Shown: positions 1 to 7,100 of the stretch, piece by piece
Layout of the letters: every line of letters begins with the position of its first letter
Numbering within the stretch: position 1 is the stretch's first letter
Assembly: GCA_021790695.1 (NCBI GenBank)
Contig: JAJYGJ010000161.1
Span: 1 to 9,628 of the forward strand
DNA length: 9,628 bases
Direction of reading: 5' to 3'
DNA from: Nitrospirota bacterium
GTDB lineage: Bacteria; Nitrospirota; Thermodesulfovibrionia; Thermodesulfovibrionales; JdFR-88
Made by a program: the position numbers and the translations under genes
The notes under the pieces: model-generated
What the model was told of the DNA's origin: nothing
Database searches by the model: none
The model's input: the letters and a program-made list of their open reading frames with translations, nothing else

Positions 1-797
1 GCCTTGTTGGCGTAATACGTCCCGTGCATCCCCGGCATCCCTAGGGAAAGCCTGTGTGTCCCCGGGAAGCAGCCGATGCCCATGAGGGTCGTGGCGACCG
101 GTATCTGCGTATGCTCGGCCAGTTCCCGAAGCTCCTTGTGCGCCCCCGATATTATCACGCCGCCTCCGGCGACGATCACCGGCTTTTTTGATTTCGCCAT
201 CATGTGCGCGGCCTGGGTGATCATCCATTTGTTCCCCTCGTACCTTGGCTTGTAGCCGGCAAGCCCGATCTTCTCCGGCCAGACGAACTCCGTCTTGCCG
301 GCGGTCACGTCCTTGGGCAGATCGATCAGTACGGGGCCGGGCCTGCCGCTCACGGCGATATGGAAGGCCTCCTTGATGACGACGGCCAGGTCCTTTACGT
401 CCTTTACCAGGTAGTTATGTTTCGTGCAAGGCCTGGTTATGCCGACGATATCGGCCTCCTGGAAGGCATCGTTTCCGATGAGCATCGTGGGCACCTGCCC
501 GGTTATCACCACGAGAGGAACGGAATCCATGCTGGCCGTGGCGATGCCGGTGACGGTGTTCGTGGCCCCCGGCCCCGAAGTCACCAGCACGACGCCGGGT
601 TTGCCCGTGGAGCGTGCATAACCGTCCGCCGCGTGCACGGCCCCCTGCTCATGCCTCGCCAGTATAAGTTTTATGTCCTTATCGTCGTAAAGATAGTCGA
701 AGATGTTCAGCACGACCCCTCCGGGATAGCCGAAGATGTGCTTCACGCCTTCCTTTTTAAGGCATTCAATCAATATTTCAGAGCCGGTCAGCTTCAT
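1..797 (-). CDS. ilvB: Acetolactate synthase large subunit, N-terminal part (cut by window edge)
   Basis: Acetolactate (acetohydroxyacid) synthase is the ThDP-dependent cytoplasmic enzyme that condenses pyruvate with pyruvate or 2-ketobutyrate, the first common step of valine, leucine and isoleucine synthesis. My reverse-strand translation gives 265 codons of the N-terminal ThDP-pyrimidine domain and the start of the central domain. Visible hallmarks are HIFGYPGGVVLNIFD near residues 20-34, RHEQGAVHAADGYAR at 48-62 (Glu50 is the expected ThDP-activating glutamate), TSGPGATNTVTGIATA, and QVPTMLIGNDAFQEADIVGITRP with the TKHNYLV continuation. The last codons read LSLGMPGMHGTYYANK, the conserved region entering the central domain. 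The ATG at 797-795 is supported by AAGGA at 805-809 with a 7-base gap and by the usual family N-terminus (MKLTGSEIL). It lies downstream of ilvD in the same direction, 188 bp away. The carboligase core rather than a decarboxylase is indicated by the GNDAFQE segment. The missing C-terminal half prevents checking of FAD/ThDP diphosphate motifs. Confidence 0.95.
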   Translation of the reverse strand, partial: MKLTGSEILIECLKKEGVKHIFGYPGGVVLNIFDYLYDDKDIKLILARHEQGAVHAADGYARSTGKPGVVLVTSGPGATNTVTGIATASMDSVPLVVITGQVPTMLIGNDAFQEADIVGITRPCTKHNYLVKDVKDLAVVIKEAFHIAVSGRPGPVLIDLPKDVTAGKTEFVWPEKIGLAGYKPRYEGNKWMITQAAHMMAKSKKPVIVAGGGVIISGAHKELRELAEHTQIPVATTLMGIGCFPGTHRLSLGMPGMHGTYYANK

Positions 798-804
798 AAT
801 TCAA

Positions 805-809
805 TCCTT
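805..809 (-). promoter_or_regulatory. Ribosome binding site of ilvB
   Basis: Reverse strand reads AAAAAGGATTGAATT and then ATG. AAGGA sits 7 bases before the start, which fixes the ATG at 797-795 as the ilvB start. Confidence 0.7.
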
Positions 810-831
810 TTTAATCATGGGAATACGCGCT

Positions 832-865
832 TGTTATATTAACATAAGCAGGCGAATATGAGCAA
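832..865 (-). promoter_or_regulatory. Possible promoter and operator-like palindrome ahead of ilvB
   Basis: On the reverse strand TTGCTC (865-860) is followed after 18 bases by TAATAT (841-836), a passable sigma-70 pair. The -10 lies inside a perfect 13-bp inverted repeat, TGTTA-ATA-TAACA (832-844), where a repressor could sit. Transcription from here would give a leader of about 30 nt carrying the ilvB ribosome site. The region is notably AT-rich against its surroundings. The match is modest and could be chance in AT-rich DNA. Confidence 0.3.
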
Positions 866-912
866 AAAAGGACCGGCGCAGGTGTGCCCATGAATGTGTG
901 GGGCCGGTATCC
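864..912 (-). terminator. Hairpin plus T-run between ilvD and ilvB (terminator or attenuator)
   Basis: The reverse strand carries GGATACCGGC (912-903) and, after a 25-base loop, GCCGGTCC (877-870), then TTTTTT (869-864). ACCGGC pairs with GCCGGT, and the outer GG pairs with CC across a two-base bulge. Within the loop CCCA and TGGG can pair. Just upstream CCCCGGATACCGG (915-903) could fold on itself and use up the 5' arm, an arrangement seen in attenuators. No branched-chain-rich leader peptide with a convincing start was found, so a plain intrinsic terminator after ilvD is the simpler reading. Confidence 0.45.
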
Positions 913-985
913 GGGGAACTGCAAAAGCGGAAAAAAGCGAAAGCCCCCGCTCCCGATGTTATCAGGTGTTTCCCGGCGGGAGGCC

Positions 986-2647
986 TTATTCCCGCTCCAT
1001 TATGGCGCCGGCGGCCGCGGAGCTGACAGTTGCGCTGTAACGGGCGAGCCACCCCCTGCTCACCTTTGGCGCGGGCCTCTTCCAGCGTGCGAGCCTCGCC
1101 TCAAGCTCCGCTGCTCCGAGCCTGATGTCGATCTTCCTGCCCGGTATGTCTATGGATATGATGTCGCCGTCCCTGATGGCTGCGATCGGCCCGCCCTCCA
1201 TCGCCTCCGGGGAGATATGGCCTATGCACGGGCCCCTGGTCCCGCCGGAAAACCTGCCGTCCGTGATCAGCGCAACTGAATCTGAAAGCCCCATCCCGGC
1301 GATCGCGGAAGTGGGCGAGAGCATCTCGCGCATCCCGGGGCCGCCCTTGGGGCCCTCGTAGCGGATGACGACGACGTCGCCCGGTTTTATCGACCCGCCC
1401 ATTATGGCCTTCATCGCTTTTTCCTCGGAATCATAAACCCTGGCCGCTCCCTTGAAGCGCATCATTTTCGGGCTGACGGCGGATTGTTTGACCACGGCGC
1501 CCCCCGGCGCGATATTGCCCGTGAGGACGGCGATGCCGCCTTCCTTGTGATAAGGACGCTCAACCGGCCTTATCACCTCTTCGTCAAGGACCTCCGCCGC
1601 ATCCGCGATCTCATGGACCCGCTGGCCGCTCACAGTGGCGCGGTCCGCCAAAAGCCCCTTCAGACGCTTCATCACGGCCGGTATGCCGCCCGCCCAGTGA
1701 AGGTCTTCCAGGTAGTGCGCGCCGCCGGGAAGCATGTCCGCTATGTGCGGGGTCGTACGGGAGAGCCGGTCGAAGGAGTCCAGCCCCACCCGGAGACCCG
1801 CCTCATGCGCGATTGCCGGCAGGTGAAGACAGGTGTTGGTGGAGCCCCCGAGGGCCAGGTCCACCACTATTGCATTTTCAATCGACTCCGCCGTCACGAT
1901 CCTGGAGGGCGCGATACCCTTTTTCACAAGCTCCACCACCCGCCTGCCGCTTGCGAAAGCTATCCTTTTTTTCTCCGCCGACGCGGCAAGGGCCGTGGCG
2001 CAGCGGGGCAGACTCATGCCCATCGCCTCGGTAAGGCAGGCCATCGTGTTTGCGGTGTACATCCCCTGGCAGGAACCCGCGCCGGGACAGGCGCAAAGCT
2101 CCAGTTCCTCCAAGTCCCGGTCGCTTATGAGGCCCTTTTTATATTTACCCACCGCCTCGAACGTATCGTTTACAAGCGACAGGCGCCTTCCTCTCATACG
2201 GCCGGAGAGCATCGGGCCCGCGGTGACCACGATCGTGGGCACGTTCACCCTGAGAGCGCCCATGAGCATCCCGGGGGTGATCTTGTCGCAGTTCGTCAGC
2301 AGCACCAGGCCGTCCAATTTATGCGCCTGCATTATCGTCTCCACCATGTCGGCTATAAGCTCGCGCGAGGGAAGGGAGTACTGCATGCCGCTGTGCCCCA
2401 TCGCTATCCCGTCGCAAATGCCCGGCAGGCCGAAGAAAAAAGGGTATCCGCCCCCGGAATGAACGCCCTTTTCTATGAACCGCTCCAGGTCCCTCATGCC
2501 GATATGGCCGGGTATGATGTCGGTAAAGCTCGTGGCGACCCCTATGAAGGGCTTGTCCATCTCGGACTTCGGAATCCCCGTGGCATAAAGAAGGGCCCTG
2601 TGAGGGACCCGTTCTATGCCTTTTTTTATCTCCCACGAACGCGGCAT
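986..2647 (-). CDS. ilvD: Dihydroxy-acid dehydratase
   Basis: IlvD is the cytoplasmic iron-sulphur dehydratase that turns 2,3-dihydroxy-isovalerate and 2,3-dihydroxy-3-methylvalerate into the 2-keto acids leading to valine/leucine and isoleucine. The 553-residue product is full length for the IlvD/Edd family. Visible motifs are KKGIERVPHR at the N-terminus, PGICDGIAMGHSGM at 75-88, SLPSRELIAD, TNCDKITPGMLM at 118-129 (Lys122 is the residue carbamylated to hold Mg2+ in characterised members), CPGAGSCQGMYTANTM at 187-202 and DGRFSGGTRGPCIGHISPEA with the catalytic-type Ser at about 467. Likely cluster ligands are Cys78, Cys120 and Cys193. The PCN cysteine of [2Fe-2S] enzymes is Gly-His here (IPGHIGMRDL). 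The start ATG at 2647 fits the family N-terminus; a GGAAGG ribosome site (2661-2666) is somewhat distant at 13 bases. It follows the DUF465 gene by 52 bp with no visible terminator, so the two are probably cotranscribed. Phosphogluconate dehydratase is the alternative family member, but its ~600-residue length and the neighbouring ilvB argue against it. Confidence 0.96.
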   Translation of the reverse strand: MPRSWEIKKGIERVPHRALLYATGIPKSEMDKPFIGVATSFTDIIPGHIGMRDLERFIEKGVHSGGGYPFFFGLPGICDGIAMGHSGMQYSLPSRELIADMVETIMQAHKLDGLVLLTNCDKITPGMLMGALRVNVPTIVVTAGPMLSGRMRGRRLSLVNDTFEAVGKYKKGLISDRDLEELELCACPGAGSCQGMYTANTMACLTEAMGMSLPRCATALAASAEKKRIAFASGRRVVELVKKGIAPSRIVTAESIENAIVVDLALGGSTNTCLHLPAIAHEAGLRVGLDSFDRLSRTTPHIADMLPGGAHYLEDLHWAGGIPAVMKRLKGLLADRATVSGQRVHEIADAAEVLDEEVIRPVERPYHKEGGIAVLTGNIAPGGAVVKQSAVSPKMMRFKGAARVYDSEEKAMKAIMGGSIKPGDVVVIRYEGPKGGPGMREMLSPTSAIAGMGLSDSVALITDGRFSGGTRGPCIGHISPEAMEGGPIAAIRDGDIISIDIPGRKIDIRLGAAELEARLARWKRPAPKVSRGWLARYSATVSSAAAGAIMERE

Positions 2648-2699
2648 TTTTAGAAAAAACCCTTCCTTTCCTCTGTTGAAGGACGTTATGGAAAACGGC

Positions 2700-2936
2700 T
2701 CAATTGGTCGAGTGGCTGTGGCTTTTCCTGTACCTTATAATAAGCTCCTCCATGCGGTCTTTTTTAAGGAGCTTCAATTTCTGGATGCGCTTTTTCTCGA
2801 TCTCTTCTTCCGTGCTCAGGTAGTGCTTGCCCGAAAGCCCGGCAACCTGAAGATCCAGAAGCCTGTGCTCGTCGGCAAGCTGCTTGAATTCCTCGTCTTC
2901 TTTCGCAAGGATCTGCACAATTTGCTCATCGTTCAT
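2700..2936 (-). CDS. DUF465 / YdcH-like small coiled-coil protein
   Basis: A 78-residue charged protein. The central stretch DEHRLLDLQVAGLSGKHYLS followed by a TEEEIEKKRIQKLKLLKKDRMEEL-type segment has the classic DUF465 (YdcH) layout: His and Leu-rich first helix, a short turn with a YLS motif, then a Lys/Glu-rich second helix ending in KDRMEEL. It should form an antiparallel helical hairpin in the cytoplasm. No function is established for the family that I can rely on. The ATG at 2936 is set by AGGAGGT (2946-2952) at 9 bases. An overlapping GTG at 2940-2938 is out of frame. It is the first gene of a probable DUF465-ilvD unit and 93 bp downstream of the alcohol dehydrogenase gene. Nothing in the sequence ties it to branched-chain amino acid synthesis, so the pairing may be only positional. 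Confidence 0.85.
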   Translation of the reverse strand: MNDEQIVQILAKEDEEFKQLADEHRLLDLQVAGLSGKHYLSTEEEIEKKRIQKLKLLKKDRMEELIIRYRKSHSHSTN

Positions 2937-2965
2937 TCACCCGAGACCTCCTTTACAGAAAAAGT

Positions 2966-2995
2966 AACATAAAATTAACATACGAATCGAGTAAA
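2966..2995 (-). promoter_or_regulatory. Possible promoter for DUF465-ilvD
   Basis: Reverse strand TTTACT (2995-2990), an 18-base spacer and TATGTT (2971-2966). The heptamer TATGTTA occurs twice here, at 2982-2976 and 2971-2965, 11 bp apart, about one helical turn, in an AT-rich patch directly before the AGGAGGT ribosome site. The longer word TATGTTAAT (2982-2974) recurs before ilvB (846-838). The promoter assignment is tentative because the -35 is weak. Confidence 0.35.
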
Positions 2996-3015
2996 AAACA
3001 AGCGGGATTCCGGCT
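2993..3015 (-). terminator. Weak terminator-like hairpin after the alcohol dehydrogenase gene
   Basis: Reverse strand AGCCGG-AAT-CCCGCT (3015-3001) can form a short stem with one C-C mismatch, followed by TG and TTTTTT (2998-2993). It lies 15-37 bases past the dehydrogenase stop. The stem is short and imperfect, so termination may be partial or absent. The T-run overlaps the proposed -35 of the next gene. Confidence 0.3.
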
Positions 3016-3029
3016 CTTTTCCCACCTCC

Positions 3030-4073
3030 TTATCTTATTTTCAGCACCTTTGCTCCGCGTATTTTACGCTCTTTGATCTCCAGAAGCGCCTGGTTGGCGT
3101 CCTCAAGCGGATATTCCCGCACCTCCGGCCTGATTGGAATCCCGGCGGCCAGGGGCAAAAATTCCTCCAGGTCGGCCCTCGTGACGTTCGCAACGCTCTT
3201 GATCTCCTTTTCCATCCACAGGTCCCGCGAATAATCCAGGTCCAGGAGGCTCCGTTTATCGGCCTCTTCCTTCCTGATGGCGTTGATTACGAGCCTGCCC
3301 GCCTTTTCCAGGCATCCGAGCGCCGCGACTACCGGCCCCCAGACCGGCGTTGTATCTATTATCAAGCGAAGTTTCTCCGGCGGCCCCTCCTCTTTGCCAT
3401 CATGCGGTATATCGCCCGCCCAGAATGCGCCAAGCTCTTTGGCGAAATCCCTCTCGCCGGGCGTCCTCGAAAACACGAACACCCTGGAATTGGGATACCT
3501 GTGGCGTATCACCGCAAGGACAAGATGCCCCGCGGCCCCGAATCCCATAAGCCCGACGCTCTCGCCGTCGGTTATCCCGGCCAGTTTCACCGAGCGGTAT
3601 CCCACCGCTCCGGCGCAGAGAAGGGGCGCGGCCTCCGAATCGGAGAAGACATCGGGTATCGGATAGGCGAAATCCTCGGAGACGGCGACATATTCGGCGT
3701 AGCCGCCGTTTGCGTCCCTGCCGGTCGCCCTGAAATCCTCGCACAGGTTTTCCATCCCGCTCAAGCAGAACCTGCACCGGCCGCAGGCGGAATATATCCA
3801 GGCAATTCCCACCCTGTCGTCAGGATTGTGCTTTGAGGCCCCCTGCCCTCTCTCCTCCACCCGGCCTATAACCTGATGCCCCGGGATGACCGGGAACCGG
3901 GGCGGCGGCGTCCTGCCCTCTATCACGTCAAGATCGGTGTGGCAAACCCCGCAGCGGGAGACCCGGACAAGAATCTGCCCCGGCCCGGGGACCGGCTTTT
4001 CCATAAGGACCGGCTCCAGCGGGGATTTATTTTTCGTGAAATCGGAGATTTTTTTAAGGACCATGGCCCTCAT
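3030..4073 (-). CDS. Zinc-dependent alcohol dehydrogenase family protein (MDR, adh_fam_2 type)
   Basis: A 347-residue medium-chain dehydrogenase/reductase, expected to oxidise alcohols or reduce aldehydes with NAD(P)(H) in the cytoplasm. Catalytic zinc ligands are visible as Cys44 (CGVCHTDLD), His66 (PGHQVIGRV) and Cys153 (PLLCAGAVGY). The structural zinc lobe is Cys97, Cys100, Cys103 and Cys111 (CGRCRFCLSGMENLC), with the same spacing as yeast ADH. The Rossmann glycine motif is GFGAAG at 177-182. GHQ in place of GHE, and the GRDANGGYAEYVAV stretch, point to the adh_fam_2 group. The second Rossmann strand ends VFSRT rather than in an acidic residue, suggesting NADP(H) use (inference). The ATG at 4073 is backed by AAAGGAG (4084-4090) 10 bases upstream; an internal Met4 is less well placed. 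It is divergent from the giant PPDK-like gene across 93 bp and is followed by the DUF465-ilvD genes. The physiological substrate cannot be read from sequence. Confidence 0.92.
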   Translation of the reverse strand: MRAMVLKKISDFTKNKSPLEPVLMEKPVPGPGQILVRVSRCGVCHTDLDVIEGRTPPPRFPVIPGHQVIGRVEERGQGASKHNPDDRVGIAWIYSACGRCRFCLSGMENLCEDFRATGRDANGGYAEYVAVSEDFAYPIPDVFSDSEAAPLLCAGAVGYRSVKLAGITDGESVGLMGFGAAGHLVLAVIRHRYPNSRVFVFSRTPGERDFAKELGAFWAGDIPHDGKEEGPPEKLRLIIDTTPVWGPVVAALGCLEKAGRLVINAIRKEEADKRSLLDLDYSRDLWMEKEIKSVANVTRADLEEFLPLAAGIPIRPEVREYPLEDANQALLEIKERKIRGAKVLKIR

Positions 4074-4083
4074 TTCACATTCA

Positions 4084-4090
4084 CTCCTTT
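4084..4090 (-). promoter_or_regulatory. Ribosome binding site of the alcohol dehydrogenase gene
   Basis: Reverse strand AAAGGAG lies 10 bases before the ATG at 4073. An ATG at 4080-4078 between them is immediately followed by TGA and so is not a start. Confidence 0.65.
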
Positions 4091-4133
4091 CTTAAAACGG
4101 CGGGATGAACAATAAAAACTCCCCTGGAACGGC

Positions 4134-4140
4134 TTATAAT
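4134..4140 (+). promoter_or_regulatory. -10 element for the PPDK-like gene
   Basis: The divergent spacer 4074-4166 contains TTATAAT, with a perfect TATAAT at 4135-4140. The expected -35 position (about 4112-4117) reads ATAAAA, which is poor, so an activator may be needed. Initiation near 4147 would give a leader of only about 20 nt. No clear promoter for the opposite dehydrogenase gene was found in this spacer. Confidence 0.45.
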
Positions 4141-4166
4141 AAAGATGATACACCTTTATTTATTCA

Positions 4167-7100
4167 ATGGCAGGCCCGATGAACATGATATGCAGCCTCG
4201 ATTACCTCGTAGGCACGCTGGCGACCGCTTACAAGGGCGTGATAACCTCGCTAGTGGCCAAGGATTTCTGCATCGGGGAGGCGGACGGGGTCTCGCATTT
4301 CAGGGGAACAATTCTCGCGATGCCCGCCGGAAATTATCATGCCTCGCTCATAATGGGCGGGGTGGAGCTTGCCCGCGCGTCCGTTGACGAGGGGGGCGGC
4401 TTCGAGCTTGCGGCCGGCAGCGCCCAGGCGGGCCAGGCCCGTGACCTTCAACTGGACATCATTCAAAACGGAAGGCACATAGGCACTTTTTTGCTCAAGC
4501 GGGGCAAAAAGGGCGGTTTCTACACCCCGGCTATCGAGCTTTCGGACGAGATAGGGGGTGTGGATTTCAAAGTCCTCACACGGCCGCTCGAGGGAAGGCC
4601 CGGCCTGTTGCGGAAGGCCGAGGAAATCGTATATAAGGCGCTCTCCGCGAAAAAGGATTGGAGGGAATTCTCCGACACGCTCCACGGCCTGGCCGTGGAT
4701 CTTTTCTGGCAGGACAGGGGGCTTTTTTACAGCTCCTTTGACATATTTGCCCGATTTGCCGTCATCGCCGCAAAAAAAACCGGGGCCGCCAATCTCGCCG
4801 ACCCCCTTTCCAATCTCGCCGACCCCCTTTCCAATCTTGCCGCAAGGCCCCGCGCAAATGTCCCCGATAGGCCCCTGGCCAATTTCCTGGATTTGATGGA
4901 ACTGCCGCTCTCGAAGGAGACGGGCCCGGACAGGCTTGGCGGGGCGGCCGCCTCATGGCTCAAGGCCCTCGAAGTCCACGCCCCGGCTGATCTTTCCCGC
5001 CGCCTCGCGCAATCGGTAAGAGTGCTGGCCATGATGAATGAGAGATTGCCGCGGGCCGACATCAAACCGGCGGTCCTCGCCCTTTTTGCCTCTCTCCTCG
5101 AAAGGACAAGGAACGCGCCGGTCTTGAGCGATAAGGCCCTGGACGAAATAAAGGATTTTGTCCCGCCCGAGGATTTCGCCTCTCTCCGGGGATACGGCTC
5201 CGGCGCGAAGGAGGCCCTTCTGGCGAGGCTCTCTGAAGCCGGACGCCCCATTGAATCCATTGAAGCCGGACATCCCATTGAAGCCCCTGGGGACTTGCTG
5301 GCGCGGGCTGAGATATACAAGGCTTTTTTCCGTGAGATGGGCGGGCCGGGGCTTCGTCTTCTCGACGATACCGGGATAGTGGAGGGTTTTTTTGGCGCGG
5401 CCTTTAAAAACAAAAATCTCACCCCGGAGAGCGCGCCCGCATTCACCGGCGGCCTTTTGGGACTTTTGTCGCTCCTCGAAGACCTCTCCGGCCGGGCCGG
5501 CGGGGCCGTCGTCGCTGGCGCCGTGGAGTTCGCCGAAAGACTGATGGCCGCGGGAAGGCCGGATTTGTGCGCGGGGCTACTCTCAAAGGCGGCCGAAGGG
5601 GGCGCGGAACTTCAAAAAGAGGTGGTCTTCAACCAGGCCATGGCCTCCCGGATATTCGCCTCCGGCGATAAGGCGCTTGTGACCCTGTACAAGGACATCC
5701 TGAAGCAAATATTCATCCCGCCTCCGGCTATCAGGGGATATTCGCCCGAGACGTGGGCGGAGAGGGCAAACCCGCTTCACCTGGAGCTTCTTTCGAAATT
5801 CCTCGGAGTGCTGGGCGCGGTCCCCCATTTGCCCCAGGACCGTTCGGAAAACGGGCTTGACGACGTAAAGGCGCACCTGATATGCAACCTCTTTTTGAGC
5901 GGCGTTTTCATCCCCGATGACAGGCTATTCCAGCGCAGGGTCTCCGCGTATCTCAATTCCGCCGCCATGCGCGGAGGGTTCCTCCTCAATTACATGCTGC
6001 TTAAAAGGCTTCCCGTCTATTTCAATGAGGTGGGGGCGACAAGCAGGATAAGAGATTACACTACAATGATAGATTCCTGGGGAAACGACCCCGTGCTCTA
6101 TTTCCTCAGAAAACAGGTCCACGTGAACGCAAGCAATTTGAACATCCGGCTCGCCCAAGGGATAATAAGGGCCTGGGCGGCAAATGAGCCCGCGATCCTG
6201 GAAGCACTGGTGCCAGCCGACGTCTTCAGGAACCTTGACATGAAACTCCTTGAGGTCTATCACCGCATCGTAAAACCGCTATTAGCGGCACTGGACGTAA
6301 TGGATGGGAAAGGGGACATCCGCTTCGACAGGCTCCTGGGCATCCCGGAAGAGCGCCTGAAAGAGACACTGGAAAAGATAGCGGGCGGCGATGAGGCGCG
6401 CTCCAAGGTGCTCTTCCTTTGCAGGATATACCAGGAGACCGCGGGAAAATATGGCCTTTCGGGACAATCAACCGGCGACCGGTCGATCCGGGGAAGCATG
6501 GCCGTCCTTGGAGAATCAATTGAAAGGCTGAACGCCTGCAAGGCGAAAATCCTCTCCCCGGAAAAGACGGAGCCCCGCGAATCCCTCTACTTCAAAAGGC
6601 ACATCGCATTCGGCATCCCGTCCGTTCTTGGCACTTATCACGAGGAGAAGTTTGACTCGTTGTCGGATTTCCTCCGCCTGGGGGAGAGGGCGCGGCTTCA
6701 CCTCGAGGCCATCATCGCCGGGATCGAAGCGGATCATCAGGACCGAAGCGGGGGGACAACGGCCGAAGACGTCTCCGGGGAAGATCATGTCCCCTGGGCG
6801 GAGGCGCCAGGCCTGGCCGAACGGGTTTTGGCGGCGCACGGCCTTGGCAATTTCCAGGCGGAGGAATTCTCCGCGGTCATTGCCTCGGGCGGGCTCCATC
6901 CCGGGCAGGTCCTGGACGTCCTTCGCATGTGGCAGAAGGAGATCAGGTGGGCCGTGGAGTCGTTTGGCCGCGTCTTTCTGTCTCCGCTCGGCCAGGCGCT
7001 GAAGGCTGCAAATAAAGAGACCGGTCTCCTGCCGGATTACCTCATGAACCTCGATCCGGGTGAAAAGGATTTTGCCGAAAAGGCCGCCGATATCTTAATC

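Noticed and set aside
204..842. 212-codon open frame on the plus strand
   Set aside because: It is antisense to the ilvB N-terminus, whose translation matches acetolactate synthase throughout.
834..866. Leu/Ile-rich tail (IRLLMLI then stop) on the reverse strand before ilvB, suggestive of an ilv leader peptide
   Set aside because: No credible start codon with a ribosome site lies close upstream in that frame, and the codons fall after the T-run and not before the hairpin.
1484..2653. 389-codon open frame on the plus strand opposite ilvD
   Set aside because: It is antisense to a full-length, motif-complete ilvD; its His/Arg-rich product resembles no family and is typical of mirror frames in GC-rich DNA.
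4121..4140. Possible sigma-54 promoter (TGGAAC followed by TTAT)
   Set aside because: The required GC element at -12 is absent; the TATAAT box is the better reading.
4791..5288. CRISPR-like repeats
   Set aside because: The repeats are adjacent, in frame, without spacers, and inside a coding region.
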